DNA of 64,000 nucleotides from Rotaria sordida (Eukaryota > Rotifera > Eurotatoria > Philodinida > Philodinidae): the NCBI GenBank assembly GCA_905250125.1, contig CAJNOL010000407.1, forward strand, positions 80,402 through 144,401, read 5' to 3'. Shown here piece after piece: positions 11,706 to 25,161 of the stretch. A model generated the notes under the pieces. It saw only the letters and a program-made list of their open reading frames with translations, was not told the origin of the DNA and searched no databases. Both the position numbers and the translations under genes were made by a program. Every line of letters starts with the position of its first letter. Position 1 is the first letter of the stretch.

Positions 11706-14215
11706 TGTCAATAATAAACTTGAAAGATGCTGGTGATTGTATTTTTTATAATAATCTACTTTAACAATGTTTCGCTACAAAAGCTTGTTGATATGCTGTT
11801 ATTTTTACTTGAATTTTTTTTTCGAAATATGTGACATAAGAAAAATATTTTTCATCTATCAATACAAACGAGATTTTGAAAAAATTTTTATTTTAATTAA
11901 TAGCTAGAAGCAACAAAATGTAGAGGATGTAGTTGATTTCAAATTTCTTAGGAATTACTACTAGAAAAGTTTCATTCAGTATTCTCCGTGCTTTAACAAT
12001 GATAATTTAATATCAATAAAAGCTGATACTACTATATATACAAGTAAATTTTAGTGTTCTGCATGGGTGTAACTTTTTGTATTCGAATGCAATCTAATAA
12101 TTTTGTTCATGTCCAAAACGTGAACTGATTTGAATTGAGGCAATAGATCGGGTTGGATACTACGTATTCGACTCGATTGCAGAACTTTAGAACAATTACT
12201 AATATACTGACTAGGATAATGATTCATTAATAAAAAGCTGTTAACGCAATCCCTGCGGGATTAAAAATGTGAGACATGATGCAGCTGTTGTTACTAGTCA
12301 CACGAATATCTTTTCTTGAATATCTTCGGATCCATTAATGAATCATTGTTTATTAATTCTTCTGGATCTGCAAAAAGGAAGCAGTTGACATATTTCTATG
12401 AAATTCTAGCGACATTTAATCGTACTTCATATAAGAACAGATCTATCTATTTATGTAATGGATACTGGGTTTTCTCTATCACGGTCTGTGATGGGTATTG
12501 GGGTTTCTCTACCATGGTCTGCGAGGGGGGGGAGGAGTGGGTCCAAAATTTCTACCCTATACACTTCAACACTCCTTTCAGATCGTGTTTCACAAAAAAA
12601 ATAGAATACATATATTGAAAAGGTGGTACTGGTAATGTTGACGAAAAATCAAATACAAGAACGATAATACACGTCTAACTTCATGTAGTAGAGAATCTAT
12701 TTCATTGATATTATTTTCTCGTTTTGACGTAATGTGCAAAAGAATTAATATATATTCCGTAACAGACATGCAAATCTAAAATAAATGAGCCTATATTGAG
12801 AAACACTTTAAACAAAAGAAATTTTTCTAATATCTAATTAAGATTAAAGGTAATTATTAGAGATTTTTATAAGTAAATCAACGAAGTCAAATAAGAGAAA
12901 AAATAATAGATTATTGCGAGCATCAAACGCAATTCTAATTAGTTTATAGAGAAAGCAAATAAAGTATCATTTTGTCTAATCAACTAATTTCTCGTTCACT
13001 ATTATTAAAAAAATAGCATATCGAAAGAGATCAATTAAATATTAATATTTTACGAAAAACAAAAATTTTTCTATTGATATTTTCAAGATGAAATTTCATA
13101 TAATGTTTCTGAAAAACTCTTCACCATGTAACAATTCATGCTCGTCTTTTTACATTTATCATAATTTAATTAATTTTTTATTAAATATTTTGGAATTCTT
13201 CAAAAACATATGAAACAAATTCTTTTTCGGAACACTTAATCAGGTCAATATGTAATCAGAGGTTAAAACCCTAGGTTCTCAATCTATGAATTTATTCATC
13301 TGTAAAAGAATATTAATTTCAGCTACATTAAACAGAAGAAGGTCAGTTACGAGAAATATATATAGTCTTCATCACTTGAATATTTACTAGGACATTTGTC
13401 TCATGAGAAAGTGACTAAAATAGAACGAATATTTTCATCTACTAAGAGCAACACTGAGAATTATTCATGTCAAATGATGAATTCGTTTTTATCGCTTGTT
13501 TTATTGAATAATCTTGGAATGACAATGAATGAAAGAAACAATTAAGAGTTGATCTGAGATGTTCTATTTGAGTGTTACTCATCTTGAAATGAGATAGTGA
13601 TACAATAAATAATATTTGTTTATACAAATTTTCCGCTACAATTATATTAGATCAAGCAAATATAAACTAGCTGATTAAAACAAAACTCATTAAATTCTCA
13701 TTAGAAGAAATAAAGGATATTTTCTTGTTGGAAAATAACAGATAACTAACTAAACATAAAAAATCAATTAAACAAGACATCTTACAATATGAATAACAGT
13801 TCAAATTACGTTAACAATTCCATAATTACCAATTAGAAATGAGTATTCTCACTGATAATTAACTTGATTTATATAAGGCATTTTTCTTTTGTAGATTATA
13901 ATAGTGTTTATATAAACAATATCTTCCATTTCTCATTTGAACATTTTTTATGATATATGAGTAAAATATTTTTGATCTTTTTTACGTCTAATAAAATCTC
14001 GACGAAGAAAGATATTAAAGATTAAACAATTGAAGTATACGACCAAGGCTTTTCGAACTTATTGACAACGATCGAGAATTATTTCGATCTCTTCTTTTTT
14101 ATTGTTCGCGAAATGAGAAAATCAATGATATGATAGTCGAGTCTATTGAGGACCCTAGTGAATGTACTGATTTCAAGATACCCATAATACTATATCAGTT
14201 GATAGCAGGTTACCT
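11706..14215. other. Intergenic stretch with one short direct repeat
   Basis: Around 12461-12525 a unit of about 30 bp occurs twice (GGATACTGGGTTTTCTCTAT then GGGTATTGGGGTTTCTCTAC), followed by a G-run GAGGGGGGGGAGG at 12524. The frame at 12316-12618 merely reads through this repeat. Nothing else was recognised. Confidence 0.4.
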
Positions 14216-14450
14216 TATCGGATGCCCTGTTATCATTGTATCACAGGATCTTGGATAGATATCCTGCTGAGAATTGTTTCAGTACATGGGTTCTTATCAG
14301 GTACCTGCCTCGTTTCTTTAGCATCCTATAGGAAAGTTTTCAACCAATTAGTAGGTTGTACATTTAGAAGCATTTAGTAGTCAAGTGCTAAAAACCCATC
14401 AAATAGTCAAAGATCCTGTGACATACTGGTAGCAGGGTTACGTTAAACTC
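14216..14450. repeat. Short-arm inverted repeat, about 230 bp
   Basis: GGATGCCCTGTTATCATTGT followed by ATCACAGGATCTT (14219-14252) matches the complement of the stretch around 14409-14448 (AGATCCTGTGACATACTGGT then AGCAGGG). Arms are about 35 bp with some mismatches. It may be a MITE or foldback remnant; no transposase is present. Confidence 0.45.
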
Positions 14451-15041
14451 AGTGTATTTACTAGCAAATGTTTTTATATTGAGAAAGGGGAATTCATTTT
14501 ATTGTAACTTTCAAAGTATCTTAATGATTATGAGACAAAAGAAAAAAAATCGTAGTTCTTTATTTCAAAATTACAAAAATATCAAGAAGCACAGAGGTAG
14601 GATTTATAATATCTCATCCTTTTAGATTTTTCTATTATATTAATGATGTATTTATAAAGAAAAAGTGACGTTGAACTACGTTCTATATTTTATACTAATT
14701 CTGAAATTGAATTACTAAGCATTGCTCAATTTCTTCAGCGTTAAACATATGCCTATTGGATTACCGGTTGATTTTTCATTTAGCATGTTTTTATAGTTTT
14801 TGTTTATGTATTCTATAAGAATTCTTAAGAATGAGATTATTGTTTAATAGTTGATAAAGATTAATTCATATTAATAATAAATATAGAATATAAAGAAAAA
14901 TACAATAATCTCATTTTATGATCTACCGATCAGATTTCTATTAACACTCTATAGAATATAATATGAGTTAAGAATTATTGTTTACAATTCAATCATCTAT
15001 TTCTTTTCTTTTCTTTTTAACTTTTTCATAGAAAAATAAAA

Positions 15042-18000
15042 TTAACATCCAATAGAGCCAACACGAAATTGTTTCATTGCCATTGCTTCAATATCACTAG
15101 ATGTTAATAATATTTGTTGTCCTCTATCATGATTTTGAGGAAAATTTGAATTATTTTTTGTTACTGATGGTCTCATTAATGGTCGTTGTTGATGTTGTTC
15201 AAGCGTATGTTTATTTGTTAAATTTTTATGATTTTGTTCAATAGGATTTGGTCGATATACTCCATCAGATGAATTTGATACATGTTGAAGAAGTTTTCCA
15301 GTTGATGTTAATGGATGTATTGTTTTACGTACAACAGTTGTTGCTGCTGATGAACCAAGATATTTATCTGATTGATCACCTGGATGATTACCAAGAGTAT
15401 TTAAAAGTTCGAAACGATTTTTCTGGTAAAAAAACAAGAAATATTTAATATTATTTTTTAAATTAAATTAATAAATATCATGCGACACATGCGCTTCGTA
15501 TATTTCGTCTATTCTGATATCATGCTTTAGTTAATAATAAGAAAATATTTAAGCGCTTATCTTAAAAGGTTGATCTGAATCAAATAAATTCTAGAATTGA
15601 ATTTATTTCTCAATATTAGAATGCTTGAATTCAAATTTTTTAAATCATTTATTTTTATTTTAACTTACTAAATATTCTTTATCTTTTCGTGTCATAACAC
15701 GTCGTCGACGATAAGTCTTAAAAAAAATAAAAACTTTAAATTATTTAAAAATTTTTCTTTTTTTATTTCTACTTACGACCAGATACATCCAAAGAAAAAA
15801 TACTAGATGAAATACTGTATAAATGACAGCTAATGATATTAATGCCATATTGTCCCAATATGGTGCCACATCAGTTGGACATACAGCAATAATAGCATGC
15901 CAAGCACAAACAACACATAACATTACCATGGATAGTAATACATATTTATCCTATTAATCATTTAAAATAAATTTAAATTCAAAAAGAACATTAATTTTAC
16001 TAATGTTGTTAGATAAGATATTGTTGGTAAACATCGTACAACAACCCATTTAAATGTAACAGCTGTTAATAGAAGAGTAAAACTTAATTGAAGACGATTT
16101 TGGGGAAGATTATAAGTAACACTAAATGTAGCAAAAGCCATTACTGTTATAAAAAACTAAAGATTAAAAGATTTTAATTATTGTTTAAATAAAACTAATA
16201 AATTGAATTTACGATTAAAAAATAGACATTCCAATAGAAATAACCGGGTCGACGAGCAGCATGACCTAAAATCAATTAATTATGAATTTATCGAGATAAT
16301 TTTTATCATTTTTGATAATCCTATGTGAATATTTAAATTGATACTTAACATATCAGATTTCCAAATAGAGCTTAATCTTTAAATGTTAAACGATCTATAC
16401 TTAAAGATCAGTAGAATAATGAGCAAACTATTAATTGATTTTAATAATAATATTTTATTCAACGTGAAATTTGAGGGACTATGCTTATTTAAAAATTGAG
16501 TTGTTCTTTATAGTAATTTTGTCATGATTTGTTCGATTGCCTTTCAGAATTGAAGAAAATTTTTATAGAAAAATTGAATTGTAAATATTCAATACAAATT
16601 TTTATACGTAAATTAATATAATTAAAAATTCGAAAGTATCCATTTTCAATGAAATATTCTGCAGATTACAAAATCTATGATTAATTCAATTCTAGATAAA
16701 AGCTCATAGTACAATGCTCGAAAGAAAACGATTCTTTTTAACTAATCAGAAGTCAGAAAAAGACTATGGCGATTCTAATTTTGCTTGCTTTTTTTTATAC
16801 TCACGGGAGAAGTTCTCCAACTGGTTAATTGCTTTCAAGTCGAGACAATGTATATCATATAGACTCTAATGAGCTATAAATACGCTAAAAAGAGTTCGGT
16901 TTCTTAGCTTATTGCTGCGAGGATACTACATTTTTATGGTAGTTTTTTTTTAGTCGATACCATGCTTTCCCTCAGGAATAAAAGGAAAACAGACTTTCAA
17001 TTCTTACCTTGAAATTTTGTACAATGATAGACCTTAATGATATATATGAGCGGTGTAAAACACACGCTGTCACTATAGTCATATCTTACGATAGGAGCAA
17101 TACAAACATCGAAAATTTTTACAATAAACTATTCTCGTCAAGGTTAGTCTCCGTGCGGAGTATCAAATCGAAATTCGAAAACTAGTGTTCCTGATGAGTA
17201 GCCATGATATTGATGTCAAAAATACTGTTAAAACACAGTATCTTTGCAGCAATAAGTTAAGAACTCAAACTCTTTTGAGAATATTCATAACTAATTCGAG
17301 TCTATAAAAATGCGCATAGTTCCAACTCAAAAGCGATAAATTAATTAGGAAATTTCCTTCATTCGACAAATTTAATATTTTAAAAGTATATCATGATAAA
17401 ATATAAATCGTATTATCTATCAGAAATAATCAGAATTCGAAATTTTAGATGTTATTAAATTATCTTTTTGAGGAATGCTACAGGAATTCTCTTACAAGTA
17501 GCTGAGAAAGCTGGATGTTGATTTTGTGATGGTGTAAATGGACTTGATATTAATTTTGTTGATGTTTCAACATGTTCATGTAAACGCCATTCTTGTTGAT
17601 CAATAAATGCATCTTAAAATTCAAGAAAAAAACAACATTTTGGTTTTTTTTTCTAATAGATATAAATCATTCTTACGTGTATTGATTGCACTTAATTGAT
17701 GAGTATCAGCAATAAGTGATACTTCGTTAACAGTTCTTGTTGTAGAAATTGTTATTGATAAATCCTTTTAATGAATAAAATATTTAATAGACATAAAAGA
17801 ATTTTAAATAAAAAAAAAACAAAAACAAATTTGTTTCTTTTACTTGAACATCAACAGGAAAATCATTAAGTTCAAGATTTTCAAGAAAAACACCTTTAAT
17901 TTTTCGCATTTCATAAATCATTGGTGTATCAGTTCCATCATAAACAACTTTATGCCAAACATCATTTTTAAAATCTCCAACTGAATTATCAATATATAAT

Positions 18001-19636
18001 AATGGATTCCAAAATTTATTTGCATCAAAACAATCAATATCCTAATGAAATATTTGATTTTTATTTTCTTTTTATTTAGAATCAAATGAAATAATGAAGT
18101 ATGACGGTTTTATTCGAGTAAATTGACATACTTACATATCACTTACCGTTCCTTTCAAGCTTGGTTCATACCAACGTGCTTGAATAAATGCTTCAGCTTG
18201 AAATTGTTCTTTTAATGTATCAATTTCACCAATTTTCAAAAATACCAATCGTAATTCAACGGTTACCTCAAAATAAAATAAATCAATTTATTTTTTCTTT
18301 ATCAGTAAAAAACATTTAATATAGTCAACAGACTACTATCAATTAATATTATAAAGTTTAGTTTGAAAAAAAATTTGATGAATGTATGCAATATATTTGA
18401 TTCTTCTAAAAGATTAGCCTTTAAAATCTTCTTTAAAGAAGTTTAAAAAACATTTTTCTAATCCCTTCTTCAAAACATCAACATGTATCGCATTTGCATG
18501 TCCCTAGTGATAGTGTCACAGAGTCTAACATGAGAATGTGGCGAAATCGAATATGTCTCTTTATAACTGTGTTGTTAGTCTATCTATGAAGTACTCATTC
18601 ATCACTTTGTTTTATCTATGTAGCTAGATATAGCCAGCTCAGTTGAATATATCGACGAATATATACATTTTCGCATAGTTTTTCTTTCTTAAATGATTTC
18701 TCGATCAGTTATTATTGGTAGACAATAGATTACCCTGAAATAGTTAAATCTCAAAATCTATCCGTTCTGGATGCAAGAATAGGTATTGTTTATTTGAATT
18801 AAATAAACAAGTCATAATGATTTATGTTAGAAGGAAAAAGGATGATAGATGTTTCGATAAAATATTAAATTCGAATGATATTTGAAAAATGTATCATATG
18901 TCGTATTGCAATATGCAAAACATATTGTATCAATATGTGAAATAAGTTATTTATAACATTTTGTGATCAATATACAAATGTTCTTTATTTATTTTGTTAT
19001 TAAGCGAAAAAAAAAATCTTTGACAATCATTAATATAGAATAATTTTCTTTTTTTAATCTTGAATACTCGAAAGACACTATGTAATGAATATGTTATAAT
19101 ATAAATATAATTTTCTTTTATAGATCAATGAAATTCACTGATCATATTTCAATGATTTCTTATCTACTTATTATTGTTTATATAATCGATTCTATCTGAA
19201 GAAAATAAAATAATTGATGTATATCATCATGAAATATATTCATGAAGAAAAAAAAGTTATTTCATTTTGAAACTAATTTTTCTCTATTTATTAAATTCTT
19301 TTAATTAATTTAAAATAATATTAATTATAATTAATTAATACATACTCTTTCAAGCTTATGCACACCAGAATTATCATCTACTAATCTTGCTTCTTGTTTT
19401 TCACATACTTTAACGATTTGATCTTTAATATCTGTCAAAAGCTTAAGATTTCGTTTAAAATGATTATTTAGTTCTTGAAGTGTATTTGTTAATTCGCGTA
19501 AATCAACTGTTGATGTTGATGATGATGGTTGTGCGCTATGACATCGTTTTGCTGTTAAATATTGCTGTGTTGATGATGATGATAATGGTGATGAAAGTGT
19601 ATAAGTTGTTTCTGTTCCATTCCAATATAAGTTCAT
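15042..19636 (-). CDS. Orphan Cys-less pentameric ligand-gated ion channel subunit
   Basis: Exons in transcript order: 19346-19636, 18147-18266, 17844-18041, 17677-17764, 17496-17612, 16213-16265, 16001-16156, 15777-15950, 15669-15716, 15042-15422; 1626 nt, 541 residues. Ligand-binding domain features: FWNPLLYIDN (the W-x-P motif of the family) and LELNDFPVDVQDLSITI, which sits where the Cys-loop F-P-x-D would be but lacks both loop cysteines. Four hydrophobic helices follow: M1 (FLIFFITVMAFATFSV), M2 (QLSFTLLLTAVTFKWVV), M3 (YVLLSMVMLCVVCAWHAII) and M4 (ALISLAVIYTVFHLVFFLWM). M3 and M4 are separated only by about 15 residues, whereas animal channels usually have a long cytoplasmic loop there; about 140 residues follow M4. 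The N-terminus is Ser/Thr-rich, then a helical heptad-like stretch, without a clear signal peptide. The reading is open for 38 codons upstream of ATG 19636 to an AG at 19751, so a 5' exon may exist. Ligand and ion selectivity are unknown. Confidence 0.82.
16800..17340. repeat. Foldback inside an intron of the ligand-gated channel gene
   Basis: The 1.2-kb intron 16266-17495 contains an imperfect palindrome. AAAGAGTTCGGTTTCTTAGC and the following TTATTGCTGC (16887-16917) match the complement of 17238-17275 (GCAGCAATAAGTTAAGAACT then CAAACTC). The match extends outward through a TATAGACTC word (16858 / complement of 17300) and inward through a CATGCT/GCCATG block (16961 / complement of 17202). 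The centre is near 17083 and arms are roughly 150 bp at modest identity. No coding capacity. Confidence 0.6.
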
Positions 19637-21465
19637 TGATAGTGATTCGTCACGTGTGACTATCTGATGAATTGTAGGTGAAGATAGTTCGTCAAATAAA
19701 CTTTTTACAATAGAAAGAACAAAAACAACTGAATATGAAGATTCATCGATCTAAAAAAAAAGGACTAATTGTTGATTTACAGATCATAGAAGAAAATTTC
19801 TTTTTTTTTTCTCTCTCTCTCTCTTTCTCTTGCTTTCTCCTATTCGACAAAGATCAGATTATTGTTCTTGCCATCATTGTTATTCCCAGAAACATCGAAC
19901 TAACTACATTAAAAAGCATCGGAATCGAAGAAAAAAAATATATTTAATAAAAGAAATCTTTTAAACAAATTATATGCATTACATATAAAAACTTACTAAT
20001 ACGCATATTTTCTATATAGAATAGATCGATGAATTTTATTAAAAAACAAAAGAAAGCGAATAACATAGCCAACGCTTTTTCTTTTATGAATATAACGCTT
20101 GGTCTATTTGTACAATGCTTCACATTTGATCTCGTCATTGCTTTTCTACAAAGAGTCTCTCTAGTACATAAGACTTAGTATCGTTGTCGATAAAGAGATG
20201 AAATAGCTGTTACTTGTGAGGAAAAAAAAGCAAAAAAGAAATTCTATCCTAAAACATTGCTGTACATATAATAACAACAGTATTATACATCGATCATCAA
20301 GAAACATGTCAAAGAAGCATTTATAGGATAAGCAAGAAAGAAAGAAAGAAGAATCAACAACTAACACCATTATGTGATGGATAATTACGCATGTTCATTT
20401 ATTATTCAAGAAAACAAATTTTTCCATATAAATATCGAGGTTTCTTTATTATCAATCGGATGGAAAAAAAAAGAGAACAGCACTTGAGATGTTATCACTT
20501 ATTTCCTTTTATTCTTTCCATATGATCCTATTTTCAATAAAAACATATATTCTTAATATTAAAACAACAAACATAGAATTCTTTTCCACCTTCGCAAACT
20601 GATGATGGACTTCTTCAAGAATCAGTGCATCATATTTGACATACACTACCAAACATTATCAATCAATCAACATTAAGAAATTCTTTTTTTCCTTCTCTTT
20701 TTTTATTTCCAATCATACGTCAATAACGTCTACACAATTAGGATCTTTTTTTTTGATAGACAAAAGCCATGTTATACTAGAATTATGATGAGATGGTTAA
20801 CATTGGTTTTTTTTAGTAGACGGCTAAGGTCATCAGTATTATTAACAGCTGATATGACGATGTTCTACAGAAATAAAAGAAAAAAAGATTCACATTAAAT
20901 TTTCTCTCTTGTCCATTCTTGTAGTAATAAGATAGAAATTCTCAAGTAAACGACTTAATCTTTTTCTTCAAGGGATATATCCAATGTCTATGGCTTACAT
21001 TTGGTCGAATCATATACAATATAAGAATTTATTCAATGGGTTTCCTAATAGATATTTTGGTAAGCCCTTTTTTGTCAATTGTAAAATCAAAGTTCATTAT
21101 AGTTACTCTTACATGTCCTTTATGGAATTCAATAAACTGTAATCGAAGTTTCAAAATAATATTTGTAATTCTATTTTTAGTAAATGAAATGTAATTTTTT
21201 TTAAAATCAAAAGATATGTTATCATATTTGTATTCATGAGTTTTCGAGGTACAAAAGTGACTTTATCAATATCGACCCTATTATTTAACTGTATTGATTC
21301 TATTCATAAAATAAATATTGAAAATTCTACTTTGCTGACTTCCAAAAAGACTTCCAACAAAAAAAATACAGATATATTCAATTTTCTCTATTATTTTCTC
21401 ATACGGCTATTGTCTAGTATTAAACTTTTATTTTACTATTTAATGCATTTATAAAACCCATGTCA
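19637..21465. other. Intergenic stretch upstream of the channel gene
   Basis: It contains the likely 5' region of the channel gene, including a polypyrimidine-AG on the minus strand at 19751-19752 and a CT-rich microsatellite at 19802-19830. No other gene was recognised; the short open frames lack domains. Confidence 0.4.
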
Positions 21466-21556
21466 CGAATACCGGATCATTTTTTGCGGTAAACCGCCGG
21501 TTTTAATTGATACCGCGGTTCATTATGCGATTTACCGGTATACCGCGGTTTACCGA
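21466..21556. repeat. CG-rich degenerate repeat of an ACCGCGGT-like word
   Basis: In an AT-rich neighbourhood this stretch repeats ACCGCGG/CCGCGGT, GGTAAACCGCC and TACCGGTATACCGCGG in both orientations, so many short palindromes are possible. It resembles in style the patches at 33215-33360 and 63095-63240, although the repeated word differs. Confidence 0.55.
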
Positions 21557-21917
21557 AAAATTTTTCTGTTTTTCTAGGTTATTCAAAAATTATATTTTTT
21601 TTATGCAGATGACTAATATTTCAATGTCAAGTGTTTATAACTGCTTGCTTTTTTTCATCTAATTGTATCATTCAAGATACCAGTATTTTATTTTGGGACT
21701 GGGTTAGAATAAGAAGTCTTTTTTTATTGTAAGAGGTGTCAAATAATATTTAGTTATATAAATTTTTCGCAAGCTTCATCTTGCCATTCAAGCGGATAAT
21801 GAAAAAGCAAGAGCTTATGGCACAATCTTTTTCAATTTTTATTTGAACGCTAGCTTTCGTTACATCTGCTATTATGTTTATTTTTCGATAGAGAGATACA
21901 TTGATGCACAATGAGTC

Positions 21918-23484
21918 GAAAGGACGAGGGCGGATAAGGCCATTTTTTTGCCCCCAACGAAATTAACTTCTTTTTATCGAATTGAAGTAAGACATGGCTC
22001 CTGATGATATTCCACAGGTCTTTTTTTGTATAGCTCACCAAAAGATTTTTGGGACCTGTGGTCCCCCACAGGGATCTCTGGAAAACTTTTTATTTTTGAT
22101 TCTGATGAAATACATATTTATTGGTATAATCAAGTGTGCTGATTACGAATATCAACATACTAAGTGCTCAGAGCTTTTCATTAAATAAAAACTCAGCCTT
22201 TTTACAGATACTCATTTGACTATATACACAAATTTTTTGGCATTATACCTCCTTTAATCGTTACTCTAACCTCTTAAAAAAATGTTCATAATTAGTAAAA
22301 CAATGTGGTCTTTTCTAATATGAGCAAGAAAAGTTCCTTCAGACCATTTTCAGCTATAAAACTTAGAATTATCATTCAAAACCCTGCTTTTCTCTGGGAT
22401 CTACGAATATCTGAGCTTTCGAAAGCTTGGATAGCAGATTAGAACCAATGTGAAATCTGGCCTGAGTACCTTATTTTGAATGCTCTATCCAATGGTGAAT
22501 TTAGAAGTTCCAAAAAATTGTGCGTCGAGGTTTCTGAGAGTTTTCTGGAAAAACATTTCCAAGATCCCAACCGATTCAATAAAAACTAACTTCACCTTCG
22601 TGTTCAGCACATCAAATAACCTTTGTACACAGTTCTTCGGCAATCCAAATATTTCTAATACGTCGAATCAGGACATACAAATATAACTAGCCCTATACAT
22701 AATATAACTAAATTCAAAAAAAATGAAGACGTTAAAAGATTATCTATTCAATGTTTCGAGAAGGTTTAAAATGTTTGAAGTAGGTTGTTTGACGTGCTGA
22801 ACACGATGGTGGAGTTAGATTTTATTGAATCGGTTGGGATCTTGGAAAGGTTTTCCAGAAAATCCTCAAAAACCTCGACGCACAATTTTTTTGGAACTTT
22901 TAAATTCACCATTGAATAGAGCATCCAAAATTAGGTATTCAGTCTCGATTTCACATTGGTTCCAATTTGTTATCAAAACATTTGGACACCTCAATCTCTA
23001 AGGAAATCAGAGAAAAGCAAATTTTTGACCAGTATTTCTAAGTTTTGTAGTCGATGATGCTCTGAAGGGTTTTTTATAGTTCATATTCGATAAGATCATG
23101 TTGTTTTAGCTATAATGGATGTTTTTTCATGTGGTTACAATAAAAAATGAAGAAGAGACAGAGCCAAAAACTGAGGTATAGAGCCATACGAGTGACTTAA
23201 AAAGAGCTGGGTTTTTATTTAATGAAAAGCTCTGAGCACTTAATACATTGATATTCATACCCAGCATACTTAATTCTACCAATAAATATGTATTTCATCA
23301 GAATCAAAAATAAAAAGTTTTCCAGAGATCCCTGTGGGGGACCACAGGTCCCAAAAACCTTTTGGTGAGCTATACAAAAAAAGACCTGTGGAATATCATC
23401 AGGAGCCATGTCTTACTTCAATTCGATAAAAAGAAGTTAATTTCGTTGGGGGCAAAAAATGGCCTTATCCGCCCTCGTCCTTTC
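21918..23484. repeat. Long foldback element, about 1.57 kb, arms about 700 bp
   Basis: Both ends carry GAAAGGACGAGGGCGGATAA (plus at 21918, complement ending at 23484). The arms match nearly base for base at the outside: a GACATGGCTCCTGATGATAT block lies at 21992 and in complement near 23410, and a GGGACCTGTGGTCCCCCACA block at 22050 and in complement near 23352. They remain alignable inward, at 22490-22620 against the complement of 22790-22920. The loop is only about 170 bp and the symmetry centre is at 22701. No intact transposase is seen; the 60-odd residue frames encoded by the arms (MAPDDIPQVFFCIAHQK…) are mirror images of each other and not genes by themselves. No clear target-site duplication. 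Confidence 0.85.
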
Positions 23485-25161
23485 ATCGATTAATTATTAG
23501 ATGTTTTTGTCGGCTTGAAAAGGACATAAAACACAATTGATTAAAGAGAGGAAAAGAACATCAATGAAGAAAATAAAAAAATCTCTTTCATTTCCTGTTC
23601 ATTTGATTCGATAAATAATTCATTGATCAAAATAAAATGAAAAATAAGTTCTGTAATATTCAATATTTTCATCTGTTAAATATATTCTTATCGAAAAAAG
23701 AATTATCAAAATAAAATCCTCTTCAACATTAAATTTATTCAAGATAATTGAGAAAAGAAGTCATGAAAAAGATTTCCAACAGATTGATCAATAGATTGAT
23801 TAAAAAAACTTTTCATTTAAGAATAATTCTACATCAATCCATTTCTCATTAAGAATAAATTGAAGAATTTTTCATAAATATTGAAATGATTCTGGGTTGA
23901 AGAATTATCTGGACAATAAACCAATAAAGTATCATCATTTAATTGAATTGTTTATCATGGATATCCATCAAATATCATTGCATCTAGTCAACCGTTAACA
24001 ATTTTGGTCAAGATTCAAGACATTCATTATTTGGGTTTTCATATCATTATAATAATAATGATGATGGAGAAAGACTTTTACTTGAAATATGTTCACACAT
24101 TGAATAAAATGAGATTTAAATAACTATTCAATAATCAAATAAAATTTTTATTTCAATGTCAATTCTAATGGATTTGAAAGAAACATTGATTGAAGAACAA
24201 AATAAAATGATCTTACCAAAGAAATAAAGATCAGCACCTTGTTCAATTGAATATTCTCTTTTGATAATGATTTGATCATTTCTCTGGAACGAATATCAAA
24301 ATAATGAAAATATGAGAAAAAGAAATCAAATGTTTTATTTTTATTATTTCGTTGGATATCTTGGAAGAGAAAAAACAAGAAAGAAGTTGAAAGATAAATC
24401 GAAGAATATCAAAAAGGAGAAAAAAATCCAAACAATCGATTACTCTTTATTGATATCACAATTCTTCAATCTCTTAATTTTTGATCAATGCAAATCAAAA
24501 GTTTGTTTAAAAAGAAGCAATTCTTCAATGAATATCAATCAAAATGAAGTATCGAATAAAACAAATTCAATTTGTTGATCATAGTAATACCAATCTTCAG
24601 ACGAATGTTGACGATTCTCTCTGTACAAATTATCATCAAATATATGGAAATGATGCATTCCTTTTTCAACTTTAAGGTAATCCAAACTTTCTCAACTCCA
24701 TCGGATTGAGGATCGGACACGAACTGCGATTAATCTAATCAGTTTGTATAACTTAAATGCTCAGCCATTAACCTCTGTCATTGATATGTTGAACGCCTCA
24801 CCGCCACCAATATTTGGTCTTTCATCTTCAACCAATCCAGTTCCTAAAAAATCTAAAACTAATTCAATTTGTTTAGATTTAATATTGATCGTTCATTTTC
24901 ATCTATCCTATCTCCTATCTGATTGTCATTGATTACCTTATGTTATTCAAAGTCAAATTTCTTTTTTATTTTTTTTCTTCAAGTTCAGTTCAGAAATGAA
25001 CTGATCTATCATCGATTGATTAGTTGTCCCTTGCACTTTCTATTTCATGATAAAAAGCAAAATTTCACATGATATTGTCGAATTTATTTAAAATTTACAT
25101 CACTTTTTTTTTCAAAAGTACATGTTACTAATGAAATGTCCTTCAAGCTATTTTCGTTGTC
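23485..25161. other. Intergenic stretch with possible exon-like fragments
   Basis: At 24546-24676 (+) a frame runs from an ATG through NLQTNVDDSLCTNYHQIYG and meets a TAAG|GTAATC. At 24744-24870 a proline/serine-rich frame contains NASPPPIFGLSSSTNPVP. They could be eroded exons of an unknown gene, but no domain, start or partner exon could be fixed. The rest is AT-rich with many TCAAT/ATTGA words. Confidence 0.25.

Noticed and set aside
21994-23409. Two similar 64-residue proteins starting MAPDDIPQVFFCIAHQK
   Set aside because: They are mirror images encoded by the two arms of the foldback and end at arm divergence; no independent evidence of coding.
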